From Ostreococcus mediterraneus (lineage: Eukaryota > Chlorophyta > Mamiellophyceae > Mamiellales > Bathycoccaceae): a DNA stretch of 64,000 nt. Below the pieces are notes generated by a model. The model saw only the letters and a list, made by a program, of their open reading frames with translations, made no database searches and had not been told where the DNA came from. Numbering within the stretch: position 1 is the stretch's first letter; each line of letters begins with the position of its first letter. Positions 1 through 8,395 of the stretch are shown piece by piece. The stretch spans positions 193,167-257,166 of the forward strand of contig WMKK01000002.1 of assembly GCA_012295225.1 (NCBI GenBank), read 5' to 3'. Both the position numbers and the translations under genes were made by a program.

Positions 1-1707
1 GAGAAGGAGCGCGCGAGAGCGGCGGCGACCAAGGAGAGCGCGAAATCGAGCTCTTTTACGTTTGATCGCACCGCCGCCGCTCGTGGAGGTGGCTCGCGGC
101 GTGGGATGTTAGAGGAACTTCCCAATGGAACCGCTGTGTCATTGGGCGAGGAGAGAAAGGCGGCTCAACATGCGTTGGTGGCGGCGACAAAGCGGGCGGC
201 GATGGCGTCGGCGGATGACATGGCGGCGCTTGGAGACGTCTCTCGCGCGGATTGGCGTGGCGTCGGGCGCGTGCCAAGATTTTTAGGGAACACATCGGTG
301 CCAGACGTCGTGCGCGGGGGCACTCGCGCCGGTGCGGCGCCAAAAATTTCGGGCACGGATGCGGAAATTAGACTTTTACCAGCGTCAACATCCACGGGTG
401 ACGTCGCGGACGACGTAGACACGCGTCCGCCGTTTGATCCTAGAGATGGTAAAGCCGTGGCGACGCTCAAGGCGGCATTGCATACGTCTGCAGCGCCCGC
501 TGAGGTGCGATGTCGCGAAGCTGAGCGCGGGAGAGTGATTGATTTGATCCAAGGATGCTTGCGGGATCATAAACCAGGAAGCTTGTACTTGGCGGGTTTG
601 CCCGGCACCGGGAAGACGTTGACGCTTAAAGAGGTCGAAGCGACGAGCAGAAAGTGGGGCATTTCGGGGAAGAGTCGACCTCAATTGGCATTCATTAATT
701 GCATGGCTTTGTACGATCAAAAGGCGATTTTTGGAGCGATTATCGAGCAATTGGGCGAATCCGTGCTCGCGGAGGATCGTGAAGTACGCGATGACGTCGT
801 GGAATTTAGCGACGTTCCCGAAGTGTCAGCGTTGCGGAGAATCGTTACCACCGCGACTACGGCAAGCAAAAGTGGCATGTGCATTATTCTTCTCGATGAA
901 ATGGACCAATTAGTGACCAAGGCGCAAGATATTTTGTATGAGCTCTTTGCGCTTCCAGCGTTGAAGAATTCTCGATGCATCCTCGCCGGCGTATCCAACG
1001 CCATGAACCTCACTGATCGTGTGTTACCGCGCCTTCGTGCGCGTGGGTGTGAGCCTGCACTCGTACCTTTTGCCGCATACGTCGGTAAACAGTTGAAAGT
1101 TTTACTCAAGCAACGTTTGGCGGTGCTACCGTTTACTGCGTTTGAAGACAGCGCACTCGAATTGTGTTCGCGAAAAGTCGGCGCAGCGACGGGTGACATG
1201 CGCAAAGCGCTCAACGTGTGCGCCACGGCGATTGATATTTGCGTTCAAGAGGCAAATGCGTCGTTGTCAGATTTGGCTGACACCGACCCGAACACGGTGC
1301 CAATGAAACCTGCGAGCATTGTCAAAATTTCTCACATGGCGCGCGCCTTGTCAAAGACGTACGCGTCGCCGGTGGTGGATTCCATCCGCGCTCTTCCGCA
1401 GATGCAGCAAATGGTGCTCTGTTCCGCCGTGCGGCTCGTTAAACAGAACGCAAAGAGCATGGAAACCACTCTCGGGGCGTTACATGACTCGTACACTGCC
1501 CTGTGCAGAGAGACTGGCGTGAAAGAATTACCTCAAGGTGAATTTTGCAACATGTGCACCGCGCTCGCCGACCACTGTCTGGTAAAACTCGGCAACGCAA
1601 ATAACGACCGATTACGCAAATTACGACTCTTAGCGACAGAAGATGATGTGGTGTTCTCTCTCCAAGGCGTGCACTTCTTCAGAAATCTCTTAGGCAGTAG
1701 CAAATAA
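1..1707 (+). CDS. CDC6: CDC6 replication-licensing AAA+ ATPase (5' end outside window)
   Basis: DNA replication licensing factor of the CDC6/ORC1 family, which with ORC and CDT1 loads MCM2-7 on origins in the nucleus. Counting from the in-frame ATG at 106, Walker A (GLPGTGKT) is near residue 165, Walker B (IILLDEMDQ) near 262, a sensor-1 type segment (LAGVSNAMNL) near 300, and sensor 2 (GDMRKAL) near 365. A winged-helix-like C-terminal part follows (PQMQQMVLCSAVRL onward). The absence of a BAH domain and the overall size favour CDC6 over ORC1. The frame stays open without a stop from base 1 to the ATG at 106, so the real start is probably upstream of the window and the N-terminus seen here is incomplete. 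Family is certain; CDC6 versus ORC1 is an inference from size and motif match. Confidence 0.88.
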   Translation, partial: EKERARAAATKESAKSSSFTFDRTAAARGGGSRRGMLEELPNGTAVSLGEERKAAQHALVAATKRAAMASADDMAALGDVSRADWRGVGRVPRFLGNTSVPDVVRGGTRAGAAPKISGTDAEIRLLPASTSTGDVADDVDTRPPFDPRDGKAVATLKAALHTSAAPAEVRCREAERGRVIDLIQGCLRDHKPGSLYLAGLPGTGKTLTLKEVEATSRKWGISGKSRPQLAFINCMALYDQKAIFGAIIEQLGESVLAEDREVRDDVVEFSDVPEVSALRRIVTTATTASKSGMCIILLDEMDQLVTKAQDILYELFALPALKNSRCILAGVSNAMNLTDRVLPRLRARGCEPALVPFAAYVGKQLKVLLKQRLAVLPFTAFEDSALELCSRKVGAATGDMRKALNVCATAIDICVQEANASLSDLADTDPNTVPMKPASIVKISHMARALSKTYASPVVDSIRALPQMQQMVLCSAVRLVKQNAKSMETTLGALHDSYTALCRETGVKELPQGEFCNMCTALADHCLVKLGNANNDRLRKLRLLATEDDVVFSLQGVHFFRNLLGSSK

Positions 1708-1789
1708 AGCACACGGATGTGATGACGACGCATGACAACCGAGAACCGAGAATGAATGGGCTTCATTTCCAAGCGCGCCGCTCTCAAAC

Positions 1790-2581
1790 ATGTCCGCACT
1801 CTCACGACCAATGACGCGATTCGGCGTCATCAAGCTCACACAGCAGTTCATCTCTCGGCGTTCGATTCCGCGTGCGTCAGCGTTTCGTCACACGCGCACG
1901 CCCATCATCGCACAAGTTCAACGCGGCGGAGCCGGCGCAGACTTTACACCCTCCAGTTTCGCCCGCGGTGAAGCACAATTTTCTCGATTCTTTCCGCCTG
2001 AGGCTCGCGATTTCACCTACTCTCGGCACATCATGATTGCCGTCGATGGAAGCCCAGAGTCTGTCGACGGCACAAAGTTTGTGATTAAACACTTGGTGAG
2101 ATCTGGGGATTTGGTGCACCTCGTGCACATCGCGGTGCCAGAATCGGCCGGCGCGTACCTCTCGCTCGCGACGCCGCCCGGGACGGAATTCAACCTCGAT
2201 CTCGATTACGAAGCGCGCGATGAATTTTGGAAATCCGCGGTGAAGAAGACGGAGGAAATGTTGAATGATTTTTGCGAAGCCGTGACGCACGATGAAAGCG
2301 GTGGCGGGGACATGACGCCGTTTACGCCGCCCATTGAGTTGGATTGCATCCTTGAAATCGCCGGTTGGGAACCTGTGGGCGAGCTCCTCTTGCAGAAAGC
2401 GAAAGCCTCGGGCGCGGCGTTCATTTGCGTCACGCAGCATCACAAATCTTGGTTGGAGAAGTTTTTGTATGGGTCGGTGTCGAATTACATCATCGGAAAC
2501 GATTGCGAACCACCGATTCACGTCTTTGTCTACCACGCGCCCAAGCGTGCAGAACACGCCGAGACAAAGGAGATGAAATGA
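1790..2581 (+). CDS. Universal stress protein (USP)-like, probably organelle-targeted
   Basis: 263-residue protein with one USP-type alpha/beta fold. It opens with HIMIAVDGSPESVDG near residue 80 (beta-1 and the nucleotide-loop Asp) and ends with LYGSVSNYIIGNDCEPPIHVF. The first ~75 residues are Arg/Ser-rich with few acids and look like a plastid or mitochondrial transit peptide. The ATP-binding signature of classical USPs (G-x2-G-x9-G-S/T) is degenerate: the equivalent stretch reads VTQHHKSWLEKFLYGSVS, keeping only the final G-S, so nucleotide binding is doubtful. The ATG at 1790 lies 82 bp after the CDC6 stop. The stop at 2581 is only 8 bp from the stop of the convergent ankyrin gene, so the 3' UTRs must overlap. 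Role unknown beyond family membership. Confidence 0.75.
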   Translation: MSALSRPMTRFGVIKLTQQFISRRSIPRASAFRHTRTPIIAQVQRGGAGADFTPSSFARGEAQFSRFFPPEARDFTYSRHIMIAVDGSPESVDGTKFVIKHLVRSGDLVHLVHIAVPESAGAYLSLATPPGTEFNLDLDYEARDEFWKSAVKKTEEMLNDFCEAVTHDESGGGDMTPFTPPIELDCILEIAGWEPVGELLLQKAKASGAAFICVTQHHKSWLEKFLYGSVSNYIIGNDCEPPIHVFVYHAPKRAEHAETKEMK

Positions 2582-2589
2582 AATTGAGA

Positions 2590-3177
2590 TTAGTGCGCGA
2601 GAATTTCACGCACGTACTTGTACGAATTACTCCAAATGGCTTTGCATAGGTCAATCGGCAATTCTTCTTGCTTATTCTTGATGTTTTTGTCGGCTCCACT
2701 TTGCAACAGTAAATTTACGATTTCGACGTGCCCGCGCATCGCGGCCCAATGCAACGCGGTGTTATCGCCGATATCAAGCGCATCCACATCCGCACCTTGT
2801 TCTAGCAATAGCTGCACGGTGTGGTAGTGACCATTATGCGCCGCGCGTTGCAACGCACAATCTTTCATGACTCCACTTTGCTGAATATCTGCACCTTCGT
2901 TCAGAAGAAGCTCGACAACCTTTGTGTGCCCGTTGCCGGCGGCGAGCACCAACGGCGGATCCCCGCAGTGATCACACTCGTTAATCGGCGCCCCTTCGTT
3001 AATGTGCTCCTTCACCCAATCGTAATACCCATCAACGCAGTCGCGCCAGATGTTAGATTTCTCGGGGATGAACCGTCCAGTCTGTCGAAGCGGAGAGAAA
3101 ACGCTCGCGCGCGCGGCTCGGTTAGTCTCCGCCTCGTCCCACGCCTCGAGGTCGATACACGCGCGACTCGCGCACAC
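2590..3177 (-). CDS. Ankyrin-repeat protein (start unresolved)
   Basis: At least 195 residues with four recognisable ankyrin units after an Arg-rich leader: around DPPLVLAAGNGHTKVVELL, DCALQRAAHNGHYHTVQLLL, NTALHWAAMRGHVEIVNLLL, and a weaker C-terminal one. Ankyrin repeats mediate protein-protein contact; no catalytic domain is attached, so no function can be assigned. The reading frame is open from a TAA at 3328-3330, but there is no ATG in it before the second repeat. The first possible initiator in frame is a GTG at 3177. The real start is therefore probably in a short upstream exon: out-of-frame ATGs lie at 3220, 3200 and 3179 on this strand, and a GTATGC donor with several phase-compatible AGs exists just downstream. 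The exon structure could not be settled. The gene converges tail to tail on the USP-like gene. Confidence 0.7.
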   Translation of the reverse strand: MCASRACIDLEAWDEAETNRAARASVFSPLRQTGRFIPEKSNIWRDCVDGYYDWVKEHINEGAPINECDHCGDPPLVLAAGNGHTKVVELLLNEGADIQQSGVMKDCALQRAAHNGHYHTVQLLLEQGADVDALDIGDNTALHWAAMRGHVEIVNLLLQSGADKNIKNKQEELPIDLCKAIWSNSYKYVREILAH

Positions 3178-3402
3178 ATCGCTCGCGACGTCAATAGCAT
3201 ACCACGAGATCGAACGGCATGACGTGTGTACGCCTCGCGTGAGTCTTTCCGTCGTCGATGGCGCGTCACGCGCGCGCGCTTTGTGAGGAGTTTTCGAGAC
3301 ACTCGTAACCGAAAAATGAGCGTTTTTTTATCATGGTTTCAAACCGTACGGGACGCGCGTCCATTACATGATGACAGAGCTACTGCGCGATGGTTTTCTG
3401 TA

Positions 3403-4326
3403 TTATTTCTTTGGCGCGCGCGAGGCTTTTTCAGCCACGCCGCTGGTGCCGAAGCGCTGACGCAACACGGCCAAGACATCGCTCATCGGCACGCCTTGTT
3501 TGTTCAACATGACCATGGAGTGGTACAAGACGTCAGCCATTTCGTTTGTCGCCGCTTGCTTACCTTCATCTTCCTCCCACGTCTGGCACAACTCCCCCGC
3601 CTCTTCGCGGATCTTCTTGCATAATAATTCTGGATTGTCCAATAATCTACGCGTCCATGAGGGTTTAGCGTCGTCGTCGACTTGTTCGACGCGTCTGGCT
3701 TCGATGGTCGCCTCCAACTCGTACAGCGTTGTCAACGCCTCCTCCGCCGCGTGTCGTCCACCATCCTTCTCCGCCGCCGCACCGCCCACGCCGTCGACGC
3801 GCTTATAGTAACACGTGTGCGCGCCCGTGTGACACGTCGGACCCGAAGGAATTCCTAAATAGATTAAACTATCTCTGTCGCAGTCCAAGTGCACGCTTTG
3901 CACCTCGATAAAGTTACCGCTCGTCTCCCCTTTCGTCCACAGCTTCTTTTGGCTCCGACTCCAAAACGTCGCCTTACGATTCTTCAACGTATACTCAACC
4001 GCAGTACGATCCGCAAAGCCTTGCATCAAAATCGCACCCGTATCGACGTCTTGCGCGATCGCGACGACAAACCCATTGACGTCGTACTTTAACCCATCCA
4101 AAAATTCCTTCAACGCGGCTTCATCCATCGCTTCGCCCGTAGCGAATGCGTGACGATACGCATTCGTGCGCGTCGTGTGACGTTCTCGTCGCATCGACGA
4201 CCCCTGTGCGGGTGCCTGCGCGCGCGTACGCGCCGTAGCCCCGCGCGCGCTGCGCGCGCTATCCATCTTCACCACGCACGTCTTCACCCCTCGGCTCGAC
4301 GCCATCGCGCCCATCGCGCTCGACAT
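3403..4326 (-). CDS. HISN2: Bifunctional HisI-HisE (phosphoribosyl-AMP cyclohydrolase / phosphoribosyl-ATP pyrophosphohydrolase)
   Basis: Catalyses the second and third steps of histidine biosynthesis in the plastid, as the fused HISN2 enzyme of plants does. The first ~65 residues are a basic transit-like leader. The HisI domain (about 75-180) has FWSRSQKKLWTKGETSGN, DCDRDSL and the metal-binding GPTCHTGAHTCYY. The HisE domain (about 195-295) has LLDNPELLCKKIREEAGEL and TNEMADVLYHSMVML, the acidic/helical signature of the pyrophosphohydrolase. Length (307 aa) fits plant orthologues. The ATG at 4326 is followed by a plausible leader and is the first Met. It is divergent from TadA, with 147 bp between the two ATGs. 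I see no missing catalytic motif. Confidence 0.95.
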   Translation of the reverse strand: MSSAMGAMASSRGVKTCVVKMDSARSARGATARTRAQAPAQGSSMRRERHTTRTNAYRHAFATGEAMDEAALKEFLDGLKYDVNGFVVAIAQDVDTGAILMQGFADRTAVEYTLKNRKATFWSRSQKKLWTKGETSGNFIEVQSVHLDCDRDSLIYLGIPSGPTCHTGAHTCYYKRVDGVGGAAAEKDGGRHAAEEALTTLYELEATIEARRVEQVDDDAKPSWTRRLLDNPELLCKKIREEAGELCQTWEEDEGKQAATNEMADVLYHSMVMLNKQGVPMSDVLAVLRQRFGTSGVAEKASRAPKK

Positions 4327-4473
4327 TGGCGATGAATATCAATCACGACACACTCGAGTCCACGTTCGCGCGTCGTTTCTCGGCGGCACACACCGCGCGC
4401 GCGCGTCGGGGAATGGAGCGCGCGCACGGTGGAAAAAGCACTTTTTCGCCGTCACACGACTGCGCGCGCCGCG
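4327..4473. promoter_or_regulatory. Shared divergent promoter region, HisI-HisE / TadA
   Basis: 147 bp separates the ATG of HisI-HisE (leftward) from the first ATG of TadA (rightward). It must hold both promoters and both 5' leaders. It is extremely GC-rich with alternating GC/CG runs. No clear TATA box is visible on either strand. A GTG at 4429 extends the TadA frame upstream but is not a convincing start. Confidence 0.4.
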
Positions 4474-5130
4474 ATGCTCCGATGCGCGGCGACGACGCCA
4501 GCGCGCGCGGCGTTGCGCGGCGTGCGCGCTCGAGCGCACCGCGCGCGATTGATGTCGCGCGCGTCGAACTCAGCGGCGGCGGCGGCGGCGGGCGAAGACG
4601 TTGGTGTGGATGACGAGCGACACATGCGCCGAGCGCTGGAACTCGCGCGAGACGCGGCGCGCGCGGGAGAAGTGCCCATCGGCGCCGTGCTCGTGGACGC
4701 CGAGACATCGACGGTGATATGTGAGGCGCGTAACACGTGCGAACATAGCGGTGATCCGACGGCGCACGCGGAGATGACGTTGATTCAAGAGGGAGCGAAA
4801 AAGCTTGGCGGCTGGCGCGCGTTGCAACGAACGACAATGTATGTGACGTTAGAGCCGTGCGCGATGTGTGCGGGTGCGATTTTACAAAGTCGTGTGGGTG
4901 GCGTGGTGTACGGGGCAAAGAATACGTTACTCGGTGGTGATGGGAGTTGGGTGTCGATGTTGCGTAGGGACGACGTCGGGACGGATGATACGGCGCCGAA
5001 ACATCCGCACGCGTTTGCGCCAAATTTAGAAGTACGCAGTGGCGTGTTAGCAGAGGATTGTGGAAAGATTATGTCGGACTTTTTTAAGCATCGTCGCACG
5101 CTTGGAGTGTATGGAGACGATGCCGTGTAG
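4474..5130 (+). CDS. TADA: tRNA adenosine deaminase TadA (organellar)
   Basis: Zinc deaminase that converts A34 to inosine in the anticodon of tRNA-Arg(ACG), plastid-targeted in plants. The core runs from about residue 45 (DERHMRRALELARDAARAGE) to 185. It has the catalytic HAEM motif (family usually HAE-V/I/M) and the PCAMCAGA motif that supplies the two zinc cysteines, followed by GGVVYGAKN and a LGGDGSW loop as in bacterial TadA. It is preceded by ~40 Ala/Arg-rich residues typical of an organelle transit peptide. I start at the ATG at 4474 because the upstream extension has only a GTG. At 218 residues it is bacterial-like in size and lacks the long N-terminal extension of Arabidopsis TADA. 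Confidence 0.86.
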   Translation: MLRCAATTPARAALRGVRARAHRARLMSRASNSAAAAAAGEDVGVDDERHMRRALELARDAARAGEVPIGAVLVDAETSTVICEARNTCEHSGDPTAHAEMTLIQEGAKKLGGWRALQRTTMYVTLEPCAMCAGAILQSRVGGVVYGAKNTLLGGDGSWVSMLRRDDVGTDDTAPKHPHAFAPNLEVRSGVLAEDCGKIMSDFFKHRRTLGVYGDDAV

Positions 5131-5225
5131 ATGCTAGATGTTTGCGACGTCGCGTGTAGAATAATATAAGTAAATGAAAATCAAATGTGTAGAGCTAGGA
5201 GCTAGGAGGATTGTGGTGGCAAAAT

Positions 5226-7535
5226 CTATCGAGCATACATGCGAGACGATGGTCTACGGTCATCGTCATCGTTGTCGTCATCGTCATCGCGAGAGAAATC
5301 GTCGTCGTCGTCGTCGTCGTCGACTTCAGCTTCGTCTCGTACCTTGACCGAACCGCCTCGCATGTCTACTGAGACTTCGTCCTCTACTACATCCTCTTCG
5401 TCCTCATCCTCATCTTCATCTATGTCCTCACTCTTGAGAGACTCTACTTCTTCGGAAAAGAGCTCATCCTCTTCGTCGTCGTACGCGTCCTCATCGTCGT
5501 CGTCGTTGGATAATCTCGCTTCAAGCGACTGCGTAAACTTGACGTTTGTTCTCTCGTCGTCAACGCCAGCCTCAAGTAGATCGCGTTCATACTCGGTGAT
5601 TTTGCGCTCTTGTCTGTCAGACAAGGCAATCATGCGCTTAATGTCATCAATAGTGTACTCCTTGCGCTGATTTGCTTCATTCGTCTCTTCACCGCTAGCG
5701 CGAACCTCTCTACCGGCGTCTGCACACGCCTCCTCCATCGTCTCCCCGGCGTAAATATTAATCGGCGAGCCGTACATGTGCGGATGGCGCTTGATCATCA
5801 ACGACAAATCCTGGCGCGTAGGCATTACCTCTAATGGGTATCTAAATCTCCACCATTTCGGACGAATCTCCGTCACCTTGACTGTGAGCGTGGTGCCGAT
5901 GCTAATGTGGTCGCGCACTTCAACCCAATCGGTTTCACAAATCGGAAGCAATGCGTCAACTTCTGTGCCGCAATCGAGCAACGCGCCGTGATATAAGTCC
6001 ATAGCCACAACTGTGGCTTCGAATTCTTGGCCTATTTCGATGACGTTATGCATCGTACGCGATAAATCTCCCAAATGGCGCTTTGGGTCTCTGTCGATTT
6101 CATTCAACGGCGTCTCCACAGCTGACTTCAATCCCCTGGTGTTCAAAGCTCGTTCTCGTAACCAAGGGGTCTGTCCAGAGCCAACCTCGTCATTGAGCAC
6201 GCCAACAAAGGCGAGAGAGCCTCCGTCGACGGCGCTCACGGCGTTGTGGTGCGGGAGCGCGTCCCAACCGCCTTCGCCGAGCCACCCGTCGTCGGAATCG
6301 TGCGACGAATCAACTTGATCTTGTATCGACCAATGCCCGCTTTCAACGGCTTGCTTTGGATTAATCAAGAATGGATTGCTCTCGGAGCCGTCTTGATAGA
6401 TTCGGGCGATTTGATTCTCATCCAACCCATCGTCATCCCCTTCTTCGTCGCCGGCGACTTCTTCCTCCTCCGCCTTCAACGCGTCTTCGAGCTTCTCCAT
6501 GGCTAACGTTAAAGGCTCTTCATCCATGTCCGATTCGTGCATGAGATCAGCCTCATCATAGAATATATCCTCTTCAATGAAATGCGTCGACGAGCGCTCT
6601 TGGAAATCATCCGCCACGAGCTCTTCGAGTTTTTCTTGCCGTCTCGCGCAATCCGCTTCGTACGCCGCTTGTTCGGCGAGCGACATCTCTGAATACGCCT
6701 CGCATTGATCATCATACCACGTCTGAATCGCCTCGAACGCCACCCCAGTGCGTTCAACCATTTCAGCAATCTCCTTTCTCGACGGTGGATACGTTTGCAT
6801 CTTTTTCACGCGTAACCACCAGTTGAGCTGACACACGTACAACGCCCTACCGCGCAACCCGCCGTCGTCGTCGACAAAATGCCTCGACTGTTCAATGGGC
6901 ACATCGCGCTCGACGTCATCCAACTCCTCCTGCCCAGCGACGAGATCGATATCCCCAAACGACCCTCGAGCGTCGACACCACCCACGACGTCCCAATCAT
7001 CGTCATCGTCGTCATCCAAGTCCAAACCGTCATCCTCCTCCTCCGCGTCCTCGTCATCCTCCGCCGCCGCCGCTTCGCCATCCACATCATACATCGATCG
7101 CGTAAACTTCATCCCAACGCTATCCATGCCATCATCCTCATCATCCTCATCCTCATCCTCATCCTCATCATCCATCCCATACCCATCCACGTCCACATCC
7201 ACATCCGCGTCCTCGTCCTCGACGTCCTCGTCCTCGACGCCGCGCCTCGCGGGGTCAAAACCATCCCCATCCTCGTCATCCCCGAACGCCCTCACGCACG
7301 CCGCCGTCGCGCGACGCACCACCCGCGCGCGCGGCGACCTCGCGACCATCGCCGCCTCGCGCGGCGTCGCGCGCATCGCCCCTCCGCCCGTGCGCGCAGG
7401 CGGCGCCACCGATGCGCGACCGCCGGTGCAGCGCACCGTCCATTCATGGCGCGGTCGTCGCGCCGCGCCGCCGCCGCGCGCGTCACGGCGGTGCGGAAGC
7501 GGCGGTGCGAGGGCGCGCGCGCGTGCGGCGAGCAT
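5226..7535 (-). CDS. Plastid acidic protein with homeodomain-like segment and S1/OB-fold domain (pTAC10/PAP3-like?)
   Basis: 769 residues. An Arg/Ala-rich leader of ~80 residues suggests plastid import. Then come long Asp/Glu tracts (about 90-220), a segment YPPSRKEIAEMVERTGVAFE..IQTWYDDQC (about 250-285) that resembles the helix-turn-helix part of a homeodomain, another acidic part, and an S1-type OB fold (about 500-580) starting at GQEFEATVVAMDLYHGALLDCG. The C-terminus is again very acidic. S1 domains bind RNA. An S1-domain plastid protein of similar size, pTAC10/PAP3, is part of the plant plastid RNA polymerase complex. I suggest homology but could not verify it; alternatives are another plastid RNA-binding or translation factor. 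The start ATG at 7535 is the first Met; a second at about residue 54 would still leave a leader. Confidence 0.6.
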   Translation of the reverse strand: MLAARARALAPPLPHRRDARGGGAARRPRHEWTVRCTGGRASVAPPARTGGGAMRATPREAAMVARSPRARVVRRATAACVRAFGDDEDGDGFDPARRGVEDEDVEDEDADVDVDVDGYGMDDEDEDEDEDDEDDGMDSVGMKFTRSMYDVDGEAAAAEDDEDAEEEDDGLDLDDDDDDDWDVVGGVDARGSFGDIDLVAGQEELDDVERDVPIEQSRHFVDDDGGLRGRALYVCQLNWWLRVKKMQTYPPSRKEIAEMVERTGVAFEAIQTWYDDQCEAYSEMSLAEQAAYEADCARRQEKLEELVADDFQERSSTHFIEEDIFYDEADLMHESDMDEEPLTLAMEKLEDALKAEEEEVAGDEEGDDDGLDENQIARIYQDGSESNPFLINPKQAVESGHWSIQDQVDSSHDSDDGWLGEGGWDALPHHNAVSAVDGGSLAFVGVLNDEVGSGQTPWLRERALNTRGLKSAVETPLNEIDRDPKRHLGDLSRTMHNVIEIGQEFEATVVAMDLYHGALLDCGTEVDALLPICETDWVEVRDHISIGTTLTVKVTEIRPKWWRFRYPLEVMPTRQDLSLMIKRHPHMYGSPINIYAGETMEEACADAGREVRASGEETNEANQRKEYTIDDIKRMIALSDRQERKITEYERDLLEAGVDDERTNVKFTQSLEARLSNDDDDEDAYDDEEDELFSEEVESLKSEDIDEDEDEDEEDVVEDEVSVDMRGGSVKVRDEAEVDDDDDDDDFSRDDDDDNDDDDRRPSSRMYAR

Positions 7536-7623
7536 GTCGCGACGGCGTCGGGGTCGCGCGGCGACTGGCGACGGGCGAACGACGACGGCGGGGAATCGGG
7601 CTCGAGGGGGCGGCGGCGGCGGA

Positions 7624-7758
7624 ACGCCACCAATGTATCATCAGGGGGGTAGGGTTTAGGACGCCACCAATGTATCACCAGTCGTCATCGACTAGGGTTT
7701 AGGACGCCACCAATGTATCGCCAGGGGTAGGGTTTAGGACGCCACCAACGCATCAACG
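7624..7758. repeat. Short interspersed repeats with telo-box-like TAGGGTTTAGG cores
   Basis: Three copies of TAGGGTTTAGG at 7650-7660, 7693-7703 and 7728-7738, each directly followed by ACGCCACCAAYGYATC. A fourth copy of that second part, without the TAGGG core, begins at 7624. Spacing is irregular (43 and 35 bp). The core contains the plant-type telomere word TTTAGGG and its reverse complement contains AAACCCTA, the plant telo-box core. The array lies 90-225 bp upstream of the S1-domain gene's ATG (transcribed away from it) and before the ankyrin-type fragment. It could be a promoter element cluster, a decayed internal telomere seam, or a simple minisatellite. Confidence 0.75.
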
Positions 7759-7964
7759 CACGGGTCCGACACGGGGCACCCCGCGCGTGCGCGCGCGACG
7801 ACGCGGCATTCGCGCGACGACGACGCGGCGTCGTCGAGGAGGCGCGTCGTGATCGCAATCATCACGCGTGTCTTGCGTTGATTCTCCCGCACTGGCACGC
7901 TCAGAACGAGGAAAGAATAGTAACGTCGTGTCGTAGCGCGCGGTGCACGTGTAACGCGACACAG

Positions 7965-8292
7965 GCACGGCGTGCGTTGTCCGTGGGGCGAGAACGCTAC
8001 CACGCGCGCGGCTTTTAAAGGATACCGCGACGTTTTGTGTTATCTCGCCGATGAAGGCTGTCCACGGCACCCCGACGCTGTCGACGCGGCTCGGGCGAGC
8101 GGGAAGAAAGATGTATTGGCGTTCGCCGAAAAACACGACACAAATCGTGCACGACAGGCGCACGTGAACAATCTCTTCGATGTTCTCGAGCGACACAAAA
8201 GGAAGATGCGTGACATGCATTATATCAACGCCGCCAAGGCGGCAAAGGATCTCCACGATTACTTCAAACGCGACACGCGGCGGACGTCGTAA
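7965..8292 (+). CDS. Ankyrin-type C-terminal exon or gene fragment
   Basis: The frame encodes CPWGENATTRAAFKGYRDVL..CYLADEGCP.., the spacing and Gly-Cys-Pro pattern of the ankyrin-like repeats common in algal and protist proteins, followed by a basic helical tail ending at 8292. No ATG exists in frame before the repeat (a GTG is at 7972), and in-frame stops lie at 7918-7923. A TAGTAAC motif at 7918-7924 sits about 40 nt before a CACAG at 7960-7964, matching the branch-to-acceptor spacing of other introns here, so this may be a last exon. I could not find a matching first exon: ATGs in the preceding repeat array meet stops within a few codons. It is either a 3' exon of a poorly resolved gene or a remnant. 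Confidence 0.38.
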
Positions 8293-8395
8293 ACCGCACA
8301 ATCAAAACCAACAACTGTAAAAATGCACTCCGACCCGAGGCACCCCACCACAGAACTCGACGCTTCGCAGCGACCACGCGCGCGTGATAGACCTC

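Noticed and set aside
6879-7659. Two long rightward frames over the N-terminus of the acidic S1 protein
   Set aside because: They encode Ser-only or Ile/Val-only runs that result from reading GAT/GAC/GAG repeats on the other strand.
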